A program made the translations under genes and the position numbers. A model generated the notes under the pieces. The model made no database searches, had not been told where the DNA came from, and saw only the letters and a program-made list of their open reading frames with translations. A stretch of DNA of 64,000 nucleotides from Candidatus Vicinibacter proximus (GTDB lineage: Bacteria; Bacteroidota; Bacteroidia; Chitinophagales; Saprospiraceae), in contig JADJOE010000003.1 of NCBI GenBank assembly GCA_016713905.1, forward strand, positions 2,232,001 to 2,296,000, in the 5' to 3' direction. Positions 55,155-64,000 of this stretch are shown here, piece after piece (within the stretch, counting starts at the first letter, position 1; each line of letters opens with the position of its first letter).

Positions 55155-58100
55155 CTACCGCACAATGTTGATATCTCCTTTTCTCCATTTGGGTTCTTCA
55201 TCCTGGGCTTCATACTGCAAAGCATAGACATAAACACCCGGATTCAAATCCCTGCCTTGAAATCTTCCATCCCATCTAACCGGCTCACCAATATTCGCTC
55301 CGGTTCGTTCAAAAAGCAAAGCACCCCAGCGGTCATAAATTCTCAAGATATTAATCTTGCTTCGATCAGGAAAACGAAAGACTACTTCAAAAAAATCATT
55401 TAGCCCATCTCCATTAGGACTAAATACATTCGGAATATATACATCTGATTCTTCAACTTTGACAGTGATGGTCATGTTGTCTTTTATCACACATCCATTT
55501 GCATCCTCAAGAGTCAACATATAACTGATGGTATTATCCGGTGCGGAAACCGGATTCAAACAATTGGTGCAAGACAAAAAGTCAACGGGATCCCAGGTAA
55601 TTTTTGCAGGCACAAAACTTGCATTGGCAACAATATTGACTTGATTTCCTCTAAAAATAGTAGTATCCGCGGGAAGGTTGAGCGCCAACACTGCCGATGG
55701 ATTAATGGTAAAATTATTGATTACATCACATCCAAAAGGATCTATTACCCTTAAGGTATGTGCGCCCAATGCAAGATTCTTCACCTCCAAATCAGGAGTA
55801 AAGTTAACAGGTGGTTTGTTGTCCACAGAAACCATGTATGGCCCAATTCCTGTACCTATGGTAGATATCCGCAAGACACCCGTATTCGCAACATTACATT
55901 TCAGGTCTTCCGTGATAAAATTTGCAACGATGGCGGGTGCAATATTTATACTCACAGTCACCACAGAATCACATCCTAAAGAAGAAGGTCTGTCAATGAC
56001 CACTGTCCCATTTGGACGAGTCGCAGAAAAAAATTGGTTACCTACTTTGATGCTGTCTTTTGCACAAATAGTGGTGGTAAAATTTCCTTGCTTTTCAGGT
56101 ATGAAATTTACTCTCACCATGATAAAACTGTCACAAAGCCGATGTGAAAATTTAGACACTTTTATGGTTCCGTTTGGTCTTCCAATGTTAAACACTTGTC
56201 CAAACAAAACTACAGAATCATTGATGCATGCTGAAGTATCTAATGTGCCCAATGCATCCGGTAGCACGGTAAGTTCAACCTGCACTACAGAGTCACATAA
56301 ATTAGCAGAAGAGTTAGCCAACAAAATAGTTCCCTGAGTCCTGCCTGATGAAAATTTCTGGCCATGTAGTGTGATGGTATCTGTTCTGCAGATCTCTGCC
56401 TTATAAGTCCCCATTCCATTTGGAAGAACGGTCAAACTTACATTGATGATGCTGTCGCATTTTAAATAAGATCCGTTAGGCAATACCAATTTTCCGGACG
56501 GTTTGCGATCACTGAAATACATCCCTTGTCCACCTCCAACCAATACACTGTCTCCCGGACAAATAGTTGTTGAAAACGTACTGTTCGGATCTGCAATTAA
56601 TACTTTCACATTGATCACACTGTCACAGCCCGTAGAAGATTGCCCGGTCAATGTTTGACGGGACATGGTTTTATTCTCATCAAATATTTCGCCATTCAAT
56701 ACAATACTTTGACCTAAACAAATGGCAGTATCTAAATTAAATTCTGCAAAATTCTTTATGGTAATGTTTACATTAATGATACTGTCGCAGCCAAAGACGG
56801 AACCGCCCGGAATGACCACCACTCCTTGTGTTCTGTTCTGATCAAAAACTTCTCCCCCAACTGTAATTTTGTCATTGGAACAAATGGTCCTGGAAAAATT
56901 GGACAAGCCTCTTTCTGTTCCAATCAATACAATGACACTGTCACAGCCGGCTGAAGTTTTTAAATTAAGGGAGTCCATTGGATTGAATTTATGGATAAGC
57001 TTACCCCCGACATTCAGCGTGTCGTCAAAACAAATATTTAATTGTCTTAGCTCTCTGGATCCACTTCCTACTTTCACATCAACAATAAATACAGAATCAC
57101 AAATACTTACCCCATCTCCGTTGACATTAAAGGAATCTTTGGGGTTCGCAGCGCTGTAAATTTTATTTCTGAAACTGACCGTTTGATTTGCGCAAATGGT
57201 GGCAGTGAATAAAGTCCGTACACTTCCGGGGCAAACATAGCAAGGTGAAAATTCTGAATAAACATTGGATGTTGCTGCCGGATTACTCAAATATTGATAC
57301 GCAGAAATAGTGTGTCTATTAGGATATGCTACATTCAAAGTCCAATTACCTGCACCATTAGCAACTGTCCTACCCAATTCAAACCCTCCCTGACAATTAA
57401 GTCCCGGGCAAACATTAGTTGGATTGGCATAGACAGCAATAGAATCATTTGGTCTTCCTGTTCCCTGGATTTGATTTCTGTTGACTTGTGTTATGGTAGG
57501 TACAGGAGGCTTAGGTGCACGTGCATTGTTTAGAAAAACCACCTGTCCGGAAATACAGGTCATTCGGTTGCTTGCATGCCTTGCCAAATTGATCAGGGGC
57601 TCAAGATTGTTGGTATAAAAATTACTATACTGATTGATGTTGTTTCCTTCAATTCGAAGGTTATAAGTACCCATGGTATTGACCGTGATGAAATCTGTTC
57701 CTGATCTACCTGTATTGTTCTGTATATTGAGATCGGTATTACTGGTGCCATTCAACTCAACATCCAAAACTCCTCCGTTGAACCTGTTGGATCTAATGGT
57801 AAGCGGTCTGCTGACGGAATTAGCCTGAATACTAAATACCTGTTGTCCAAAAAACCAATTCGTATGCACATTATAAACTCCGCCCCCACTCAAAGTAATC
57901 GCATTGGATGGATTCAAAAATGGAATTCCCTGAATAGTATCAAGACCCCCAAAAACGTTCCGGTTTATGGTACAATTTCCACTCTGTACATCGATACAAG
58001 TTCTGGTATTCACAAAAAAATTGGAATCAATGTTTACCGGACTTAAGCCTAATGTACCCATAAGTCTAATGGACCCGTTCGTCTGCTTGATGTTTCCCCC

Positions 58101-58721
58101 AAAATCAGCACCAAAGATATTTTTCCTTAGAATGATATCCATTCCCCGATTCACCTGAATATAGGTAGGATTAAATACCGGAGCTACAGGCTGATCCTCA
58201 CTGAAAGCGCAATTATAAATTACAGAATTATCGGAGGCATTCGTTGCATCTCCAAATTCAAAAACATGGTCATTTGGAGATACAAAGTTGAAACGGTTGA
58301 AAAATATACCGCTGACACTGAACGTATCCCCTAAAATTTTCCAAAAGGTATTCCCAAGAAAATCACGGTTGTTAAAATTAATCACCACTGATCCTAATCC
58401 ACCGGGTTGTGATTCTCCGATAATCCTGGTCTGCCCTTGATTGATGGTTGGGAATGGGCCTGAAGGGTTTATCACATGGGGCCCCGCGCCTGGAATGTTA
58501 AACTGTATCGTACTGGGCAAGCCATCAGCTTCGGCCGCATTTACGGCTTCTCTTAAACTGCAATGCACTGCATTACAAACGCCATCGTCTACATCATTGG
58601 CACTGTTGACGGTATAAATCTGTGCCATCAGGCCCTGATTAAATGAAAAAAAGAAAAAGATAAGCCCAAATATGACCATCCTCATATCATTCAAATTTTT
58701 GGAATTCCTAAACATTTGCAA
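55155..58721 (-). CDS. Beta-helix and multi-repeat T9SS type B surface protein
   Basis: The 1188-residue protein has a signal peptide (MVIFGLIFFFFSFNQGLMAQ) and the parallel beta-helix start YTVNSANDVDDGVCN with CSLREAVNAAEADG. A right-handed helix continues to about residue 390, then an Ig-like segment. From ~480 to ~930 there are eight or nine ~55-residue repeats ending in C-D-S-V/I/F (for example FGCDSIINVNITI, STGCDSVINVKVLI). A SprB-like repeat (~935-990), a PKD-like segment and the CHU_C type B sorting domain (VFSPNGDGLNDFFEVVFRF to the end) follow. It is probably a cell-surface adhesin. The start could also be Met13. Confidence 0.88.
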   Translation of the reverse strand: MQMFRNSKNLNDMRMVIFGLIFFFFSFNQGLMAQIYTVNSANDVDDGVCNAVHCSLREAVNAAEADGLPSTIQFNIPGAGPHVINPSGPFPTINQGQTRIIGESQPGGLGSVVINFNNRDFLGNTFWKILGDTFSVSGIFFNRFNFVSPNDHVFEFGDATNASDNSVIYNCAFSEDQPVAPVFNPTYIQVNRGMDIILRKNIFGADFGGNIKQTNGSIRLMGTLGLSPVNIDSNFFVNTRTCIDVQSGNCTINRNVFGGLDTIQGIPFLNPSNAITLSGGGVYNVHTNWFFGQQVFSIQANSVSRPLTIRSNRFNGGVLDVELNGTSNTDLNIQNNTGRSGTDFITVNTMGTYNLRIEGNNINQYSNFYTNNLEPLINLARHASNRMTCISGQVVFLNNARAPKPPVPTITQVNRNQIQGTGRPNDSIAVYANPTNVCPGLNCQGGFELGRTVANGAGNWTLNVAYPNRHTISAYQYLSNPAATSNVYSEFSPCYVCPGSVRTLFTATICANQTVSFRNKIYSAANPKDSFNVNGDGVSICDSVFIVDVKVGSGSRELRQLNICFDDTLNVGGKLIHKFNPMDSLNLKTSAGCDSVIVLIGTERGLSNFSRTICSNDKITVGGEVFDQNRTQGVVVIPGGSVFGCDSIINVNITIKNFAEFNLDTAICLGQSIVLNGEIFDENKTMSRQTLTGQSSTGCDSVINVKVLIADPNSTFSTTICPGDSVLVGGGQGMYFSDRKPSGKLVLPNGSYLKCDSIINVSLTVLPNGMGTYKAEICRTDTITLHGQKFSSGRTQGTILLANSSANLCDSVVQVELTVLPDALGTLDTSACINDSVVLFGQVFNIGRPNGTIKVSKFSHRLCDSFIMVRVNFIPEKQGNFTTTICAKDSIKVGNQFFSATRPNGTVVIDRPSSLGCDSVVTVSINIAPAIVANFITEDLKCNVANTGVLRISTIGTGIGPYMVSVDNKPPVNFTPDLEVKNLALGAHTLRVIDPFGCDVINNFTINPSAVLALNLPADTTIFRGNQVNIVANASFVPAKITWDPVDFLSCTNCLNPVSAPDNTISYMLTLEDANGCVIKDNMTITVKVEESDVYIPNVFSPNGDGLNDFFEVVFRFPDRSKINILRIYDRWGALLFERTGANIGEPVRWDGRFQGRDLNPGVYVYALQYEAQDEEPKWRKGDINIVR

Positions 58722-58820
58722 AATGATTGCTTTTTTTTCGAAAAAACATCAGGGTATTACCTGATTTTATTTATTAAAGGGGCACAAAATAACCAAAAGA
58801 TCTCAAATCCTAAGTCATTC

Positions 58821-59696
58821 TTAAAGCAAATGCCGCTCGGCATGATAAGAGGATCTGACCAATGGACCGCTTTCAACATACAGAAATCCTTTATTCATGC
58901 CCATTTCTCTGTATTCCGCAAAAGTGTCGGGATGAATAAATTCCGCCACTTCCAAATGCATTTTGGTAGGCTGGAGATATTGTCCTAAAGTTAAAATCTC
59001 GCACCCATGGTTAAGCAAATCGTCCATTGCCAGGGACAATTCATCTTTTGTTTCCCCAAGTCCCAGCATAATACCTGTCTTCGTGCGCTTCCCATATTCC
59101 TTTGTTCGCTTAATTTGTTCCAAACTACGGGCATACTTTGCCTGTGGCCGAACCAGCCTATACAGCCTTTCAACAGTTTCCATATTGTGGGAGACAACCT
59201 CCTGACCTGCACTGATCATCCGCTCAAGTGCCTGCCAATTGGCCTTCACATCAGGGATCAGGCTTTCTATCGTGGTAGATGGGCAGAGGAACTTAATGCT
59301 TGTAATAGTCTGATGCCAAATTTCCGCGCCTCTGTCCGGCAACTCATCTCTGTTGACTGAAGTAAGAACAGCATGCTTAACACCCATTAAACGGATTGCT
59401 TCGGCAACTCTAAGCGGCTCATCGGTATCGTATTCTTTTGGTTTGCCCGTTTTGACTGCACAGAAACTGCAAGATCTGGTGCACACATCTCCCAGTATCA
59501 TAAAAGTTGCCGTCCCAGCCCCCCAACATTCTCCCATATTTGGACAATTACCGCTCTGACAAATCGTGTGTAATTTGTATTCATCCACCAATTGTCTCAC
59601 CTTACGGTATTCTTCACCAATGGGCAATTTCACCCTCAACCATTCAGGTTTTCTGGGTCTGGGCTCTGGTTTGGACACTAAAGGTAAATCTATCAT
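58821..59696 (-). CDS. lipA: Lipoyl synthase
   Basis: From ATG 59696 the 291-residue radical-SAM protein has both cluster motifs: the auxiliary site CQSGNCPNMGEC (C-x4-C-x5-C) and the SAM site CTRSCSFC (C-x3-C-x2-C). The C-terminal serine ligand motif is VRSSYHAER. It inserts sulfur at C6 and C8 of protein-bound octanoyl groups to make lipoate for 2-oxoacid dehydrogenases and the glycine cleavage system. The in-frame start at 59738 adds 14 residues and is less likely. lipB is not in the window. Confidence 0.96.
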   Translation of the reverse strand: MIDLPLVSKPEPRPRKPEWLRVKLPIGEEYRKVRQLVDEYKLHTICQSGNCPNMGECWGAGTATFMILGDVCTRSCSFCAVKTGKPKEYDTDEPLRVAEAIRLMGVKHAVLTSVNRDELPDRGAEIWHQTITSIKFLCPSTTIESLIPDVKANWQALERMISAGQEVVSHNMETVERLYRLVRPQAKYARSLEQIKRTKEYGKRTKTGIMLGLGETKDELSLAMDDLLNHGCEILTLGQYLQPTKMHLEVAEFIHPDTFAEYREMGMNKGFLYVESGPLVRSSYHAERHLL

Positions 59697-59781
59697 CTGG
59701 TAAAAAAGGGTTGCAATGAAACTTGAGAAAGAAGGCAAAATGTAAAGCTAAATTGAGGAGAATATTGACTCCCAAAACAAA

Positions 59782-60555
59782 CTACTTCCTGCTTCCAAAC
59801 TGCAAATTTAAGTAAAAGTTCAGGTAGGCAAAAGGATTCTCTCGGGAGGCCATTATAGGCACTCTTTTGGGATAAAGGTCTAATTGAAGTCCAAAATTCA
59901 GAGCTCTGACATACTTTTCAAAAGCGCCGGGATCTATCATTATACCCATTCTGCCATAAGCACCGGGAGCAAAACTTAATTCAGTCAACCCTACCCCAAA
60001 CGAAGAGGCACCTACTATAGAATTCAAGTCCAGAAAAACATCCCTGGTGGCCTCTGAATATTTAATGTTTTCAATATAAAGGATTCCATCCTGATTCTTT
60101 ATAACCCTTAGGTAATAAGGTTTTAATATCCCCATAAGTACACCTCCTTCCAGTCTCACACCCAAGGCAACGCCTTTTTTCCTGTCCTTTTCTGAAAAAT
60201 AACGCACAAAGCCTCTTCCGGCTCTAAAATTCCACAAAGAATTTCGCTTACCATAGGTAAAACTGCTAAAAAAACCTCCTCCCTGGTTAAAATTTTTATT
60301 CAACTTCACTTCTCTGGGATGCTCCAGGAGACCAAAATCCAGATGAAAATAATTTGTGAGATAATATGTCCTGAGCTTACCGGAATTATACCCAACAAAA
60401 AAACCATTGGTCTGAATGGCGAAGTCTACGGACCTTTCTTTATTGTAAATAACCCCTTTCCGTACAGATTTTTGCACAACTGTCCCCTGACCATGTGCAT
60501 CTACACACATCATAAAAACGCAAAACAGACATAGATTTAACCCTGACCTGCTCAT
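59782..60555 (-). CDS. Predicted outer-membrane beta-barrel protein
   Basis: From ATG 60555 the 257-residue protein begins MSRSGLNLCLFCVFMMCVDA with a signal ending near HGQG. It continues as alternating strands (VDFAIQTNGFFVGYNSGK, GKRNSLWNFRAGRGFVRYF, FAYLNFYLNLQFGSRK) ending in an aromatic strand. It resembles conserved hypothetical barrel proteins of Bacteroidota. It is divergent from the deacetylase-like gene and upstream of lipA in the same orientation; no functional link is evident. Confidence 0.65.
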   Translation of the reverse strand: MSRSGLNLCLFCVFMMCVDAHGQGTVVQKSVRKGVIYNKERSVDFAIQTNGFFVGYNSGKLRTYYLTNYFHLDFGLLEHPREVKLNKNFNQGGGFFSSFTYGKRNSLWNFRAGRGFVRYFSEKDRKKGVALGVRLEGGVLMGILKPYYLRVIKNQDGILYIENIKYSEATRDVFLDLNSIVGASSFGVGLTELSFAPGAYGRMGIMIDPGAFEKYVRALNFGLQLDLYPKRVPIMASRENPFAYLNFYLNLQFGSRK

Positions 60556-60612
60556 ATCAAGCAACAAAATAAGGTTTTTACTCAATTTGAAATGTTTATT
60601 TTTACCCTAATT

Positions 60613-61926
60613 ATGACAGACATCCCCATATTAACAGAACGACCCTCCAGGAGGTTGAATTATGTTCTTGATTTTATCAATAGCCAATATAAAGGTCTTA
60701 GATTATACAATGTCCAGATACCTATAATCTCTATCCCTGGTGAACCCCTGCTGATCTATTCTTCCCTTCCTCCCACCGAAGGCGTGTTTATAGCCAGTTG
60801 TGGCTATTTGGAAGATGGTGCTGCTATGCCAAAATCTAAATTGGTAAAAAGTTTTCCGATGCCCTATATCTTTCCTGCGAAACACAAAGATCTTTTTGGT
60901 TTTGATATTTTCGCAGCTATATTCTGGATGCTTTCCAGAACAGAAGAATATGGTCCCATTAAAACTGATGAACATGGGAGATTTGAGGCCAGTAATTCTG
61001 CCGCTCACCTGGCTGGAATTCTAAAACTTCCCATAGTAGATCATTGGGTGGGTGAATTGGTCAAAAGCCTCCATAAATTATTTGGAAAAGATTTTCAAAG
61101 AATTCCGCAAAAGCAAACTTTTAAATTGACGGTAGATGTTGATCAGGCTTATAAATTCATCCATAAACCGGTCTGGAAAAATCTTGGAGCTTTATTAATG
61201 GATTTCCTGACTTTTGAATGGGATGAATTGGCAAACAGATTTTCGATTTTATCACAAAAAAAAATTGATCCATTTGACAGCTACGATCAAATACTAAATT
61301 TTGACTTGCCAAAAGATTCTTTATTCTTCTTTTTCCTTTGTGGTGGAACGAGTAAATTTGATACACACCTGGATATACGGACAAGGCCCATTCAAAAGCT
61401 GATTGAAAAAATTAAGGCAAAGGCCCTGATTGGTATTCATCCATCCTATTCAGCCTCTACCAATCAAACGGAACTTTCTAATGAAAAGAAAATACTTGAA
61501 AAAGTGGGCGGTGAAAAAATTACCCGCAGCAGACAACACTATCTCAAGCTCACCCTTCCGGAAACTTATCGCATGCTCATTGGTGCCGGAATTAATGAAG
61601 ACTACACCATGGGGTTCTCAGATCAAACAGGATTCCGAGCCGGGACTTGTCACAGTTTCCTATGGTATGATCTAATTAAAGATGAAGTCAGTAATTTAAG
61701 AATTCATCCTTTGATAGCTATGGACAGAACTTATCTCAACTATATGAAACTCCGTCCTCAGGAAGCAATCGAAGACATGATTTTACTTTATCAGAACTGT
61801 AAACACTTTGGTGGCACTTTTCAACTCTTGTGGCACAACAGCAGCTTTGATTTTGAAGGAGAATGGAATGGCTGGGAAAATGTCCTGGATGAAATAATGA
61901 GATTCCATTTTTCTGAAGAACATTAA
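60613..61926 (+). CDS. Polysaccharide deacetylase-like protein (DUF7033 type)
   Basis: From ATG 60613 the 437-residue protein has the N-terminal domain found in Bacteroidota deacetylase relatives (RLNYVLDFI, DIFAAIFWMLSRTEEY). The C-terminal NodB-like half has a metal-site-like FKLTVDVDQAYKFIHK, SLFFFFLCGG, IGIHPSYSA and MGFSDQTGFRAGTCHSF. Such proteins are assigned to cell-envelope glycan modification; catalytic metal ligands appear as D-x-D and H-P-S-Y. No signal peptide is seen, so it may be cytoplasmic. Substrate unknown. Confidence 0.8.
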   Translation: MTDIPILTERPSRRLNYVLDFINSQYKGLRLYNVQIPIISIPGEPLLIYSSLPPTEGVFIASCGYLEDGAAMPKSKLVKSFPMPYIFPAKHKDLFGFDIFAAIFWMLSRTEEYGPIKTDEHGRFEASNSAAHLAGILKLPIVDHWVGELVKSLHKLFGKDFQRIPQKQTFKLTVDVDQAYKFIHKPVWKNLGALLMDFLTFEWDELANRFSILSQKKIDPFDSYDQILNFDLPKDSLFFFFLCGGTSKFDTHLDIRTRPIQKLIEKIKAKALIGIHPSYSASTNQTELSNEKKILEKVGGEKITRSRQHYLKLTLPETYRMLIGAGINEDYTMGFSDQTGFRAGTCHSFLWYDLIKDEVSNLRIHPLIAMDRTYLNYMKLRPQEAIEDMILLYQNCKHFGGTFQLLWHNSSFDFEGEWNGWENVLDEIMRFHFSEEH

Positions 61927-62011
61927 TAAACTTTTGTTTTTCATATTTACAACACCCCATTTAGTTATTTAAAAAGATTATCAAATCTCAGCTTTAAAAT
62001 TTCTTTCCAAA

Positions 62012-62851
62012 TCAAAAACTATAAGAAAGCAGCACTGAATGATTGGTCCAGACTTTGTTTAAATCTCCTTTTGACAAAGGTGAAACTGTAATCCTTCGAT
62101 TTAAATCCATTTCATAACCCAAGGATACCTTAGACTTAGGGATCTTATAGCCCACTCCAAAACCTACACTAAATGTAGAATAATTTGCCTTCATTTTCTT
62201 TCCATAATTTACCACCTTACCATGAATGGCATATTCCCTTTCTATTGAATTCCACCAGGGAAAACCACTGTTTTCAACCATATATTTAATGGTTGATATA
62301 TTTCCTATAAAACGTTCTTCGCTTTTCAAATAATTGATCGCTCCCAAATTAATTCCGCAAGACCAAAATAAAGACAAAGCTTGCTGATACAGCAAATTCT
62401 TATAACGAGCGCCAATTTCATAGCCACCATCAGGATAATAACTTTCCTTGTAGTAATCGGACGCGCTGGGCGCTTTGCCTTGACTTATGCTAAGGAGAAA
62501 GAAATAGTAATCTGCTTCATTAACCGTGTCATTTATAAAGATCGGATTCTGTTGTTTGAAATAAGTTGAACTTTGGTTGTAATCCAACATCAAACGAAAA
62601 CTGAAAGAAGAGCGCAAAGTCATTTTATGATCATATACTAGCTCCAATTTCTTACCTTGCTGGATCGAATGTCCGGGAACACGAGCCAATTTGGAGAATT
62701 TATGGATGTTGGAAAACCAACTGGCAAGGTCAATGGAAAGAGTATTGGGTGATGGATCTTTAAAAGCAACTTTGTCCTGGGCTATTGATTGTGTTAGGGT
62801 GAAAATTAATATCAACCATGACATTCCGAGTGAATTAAATTTAACGTTCAT
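62012..62851 (-). CDS. Predicted outer-membrane protein
   Basis: From ATG 62851 the 279-residue protein begins MNVKFNSLGMSWLILIFTLT with a signal ending near SIAQ. The rest alternates beta-strands (SSFSFRLMLDYNQSS, YSTFSVGFGVGYKI) and ends HSVLLSYSF, the aromatic C-terminus typical of barrels. It is not assigned to a named family. The longer ORF start at 62905 adds 18 residues without signal character. Confidence 0.65.
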   Translation of the reverse strand: MNVKFNSLGMSWLILIFTLTQSIAQDKVAFKDPSPNTLSIDLASWFSNIHKFSKLARVPGHSIQQGKKLELVYDHKMTLRSSFSFRLMLDYNQSSTYFKQQNPIFINDTVNEADYYFFLLSISQGKAPSASDYYKESYYPDGGYEIGARYKNLLYQQALSLFWSCGINLGAINYLKSEERFIGNISTIKYMVENSGFPWWNSIEREYAIHGKVVNYGKKMKANYSTFSVGFGVGYKIPKSKVSLGYEMDLNRRITVSPLSKGDLNKVWTNHSVLLSYSF

Positions 62852-63311
62852 AAATTTAGTTTTAATGTGATGAATTTGTTTAGTTTTTCCAATAATGTCT
62901 GACAAAGATGTTTGAATAAAATATTCGATATTTCTCTAAAATGGAGAAACTCATATTAAATTTTCTACAATATATCCAACCAAGGGTAATAATAGAAATT
63001 GGAGGAGAATTAGAAAAGGCTTTTACCTATTGCATCCGACACCTTAAATGGCTCACCTAAAATAATCCTGATCACAGGTTTGTAAATCCAATTGATACCA
63101 ACAACAAGATTTTTTGTTATGCAAATATCTTCAGCCGAAGATTCATGGTGATGGTGTTATTCTTTTAGAAGAAAGTACAAATTTCACAGTCAATAACATG
63201 TTGAATTCATCAAATAAAATAAAACATATAACACTCAATTTCATCATTAACTCTTATAGTGTTGAAAAATTAAATTTTTTGTTGTATATTCGCTGTTAAA
63301 CTTATCTCCCC
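62852..63311. other. Intergenic region without recognised features
   Basis: About 460 bp between divergent genes. Short ORFs present lack coding character. TATATTCG near 63288 resembles a -7 box with one mismatch before the downstream gene. Nothing else is seen. Confidence 0.45.
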
Positions 63312-64000
63312 ATGAGTAAAATTATCTATAGATTAACTATCCAGCTGAACAGCTTTTTTGAGTCAACGATTTCAGGATTTTGTAAAATTTTGAGTTTCTC
63401 GAATATGATGGTGCTTCTCTATTTATTGTCTATGAGCTCACCATTATTTAGCCAACCATGCCTCAAAGATACTATTCCGCCTAAATTGGATCTTTTTCAG
63501 AACTTGGAGTGGATCATGAATCCATCTCAACCATACCTGACTACTGCAGATCTCATCAAATCTCTTGATGATGATTGTGACTCTTCCCCAAGATCCTATT
63601 TTATAAAACCCATTATCTCAAAATTTTATCCAATCCACTACGCCAACATAGGAAAAAAAGAATATATACAAATTTATGCTTTTGACAAAACCGGAAACAG
63701 AGCTGTATCTAATACATTGCTGCATGTAATTTCTCCGGATTGTGCAAATGACAAGATACCACCCATAGTCAATTGCAAAAAATATGCTCAATTTGTGATA
63801 GACATTTCTGTTAAAATTCTTGCAAAGGATTTGGTCCTTCCGGAATATTGGGAGAATTGTGGCAGTGTAAATTTCTCCTTTGATTCCCTCCAAATCAGTG
63901 ACACGCTGATTAGAGATCAAACATTTATAAATAAGGATGAATTAATAAAAGTATTTTGCAGAGACGAAGCCGGAAACATCAGCTCTTGTTTGACTAATGT
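63312..64000 (+). CDS. Secreted protein with repeated Cys-containing modules (3' end beyond window)
   Basis: The frame is open from ATG 63312 to the window edge (229 complete codons). A hydrophobic signal (MMVLLYLLSMSSPLFSQP) follows a 30-residue n-region; internal ATGs at 63405/63408 would shorten it. Mature sequence shows HYR-like features: CLKDTIPPKLDL and CANDKIPPIVNC before two Ig-like modules, with the FDKTGNRAVSN and CRDEAGNISSC closing motifs. This is typical for long Saprospiria surface proteins with T9SS tails; the tail is outside the window. Confidence 0.75.
   Translation, partial: MSKIIYRLTIQLNSFFESTISGFCKILSFSNMMVLLYLLSMSSPLFSQPCLKDTIPPKLDLFQNLEWIMNPSQPYLTTADLIKSLDDDCDSSPRSYFIKPIISKFYPIHYANIGKKEYIQIYAFDKTGNRAVSNTLLHVISPDCANDKIPPIVNCKKYAQFVIDISVKILAKDLVLPEYWENCGSVNFSFDSLQISDTLIRDQTFINKDELIKVFCRDEAGNISSCLTN

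Overview
The window comes from an AT-rich member of the Bacteroidota, most likely a Saprospiria/Saprospiraceae-type organism. The evidence is a PorW/SprE-like type IX secretion (T9SS) lipoprotein, many large secreted proteins ending in T9SS type A or type B (CHU_C) sorting domains, SusC-like TonB receptor architecture, Bacteroidota-type TAnnTTTG promoter boxes and little Shine-Dalgarno signal. No rRNA, tRNA or CRISPR array was seen. Base composition was judged by eye, not computed.

Layout. 1-4.5 kb: a truncated M23 peptidase divergent from porW/sprE, then an AlkB-like dioxygenase. 4.6-10 kb: a giant SdrD_B-repeat surface protein. 10.3-16.4 kb: a small barrel protein, an overlapping MbnP/MbnH copper-protein/di-heme enzyme pair, and a T9SS-exported sulfatase followed by a YHYH-domain protein. 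16.9-28.5 kb: mostly housekeeping genes: OxyR with both redox cysteines, a macrodomain protein, a delta-60 repeat surface protein, the tyrosine-catabolic pair hmgA-hppD, a DEAD-box helicase with a cold-shock protein, a KAS III-like synthase and a formate/nitrite-type channel.

28.6-35.3 kb holds nested repeats. A ~400-bp palindromic MITE-like element is interrupted by a ~1.08-kb segment with perfect 20-bp terminal inverted repeats. That segment is packed with tandem ~123-bp units, each encoding three small hairpins. A third, diverged version of the three-hairpin element lies at 32.7-32.85 kb. Stem sequences differ between versions while pairing and loop types are kept, which points to a structured RNA or hairpin-DNA family I do not recognise. 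The TonB receptor next to it has an in-frame stop.

35.6-49.6 kb is a tandem array of three two-gene modules. Each has a dockerin-like T9SS type A protein (A) followed by a ~985-residue T9SS type B protein (B). The modules share a promoter/leader, a signal peptide containing a poly-C tract of different length in each copy (only copy 2 in frame), and almost identical B C-terminal halves, but the mature N-terminal regions diverge. This looks like a phase-variable, gene-converting surface-protein locus. 49.6-53.4 kb is a mobile-element cluster: two further MITE copies, one split by an IS110-type element whose structured 5' non-coding region is a candidate bridge RNA, then twin coiled-coil/PD-(D/E)XK-like genes.

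53.4-64 kb: an HMA-domain/outer-membrane pair, a large beta-helix T9SS type B protein, lipA, barrel proteins, a polysaccharide-deacetylase-like protein and the start of another secreted protein. Several homopolymer indels lie inside near-identical repeats, so assembly error must be excluded before they are called biological.
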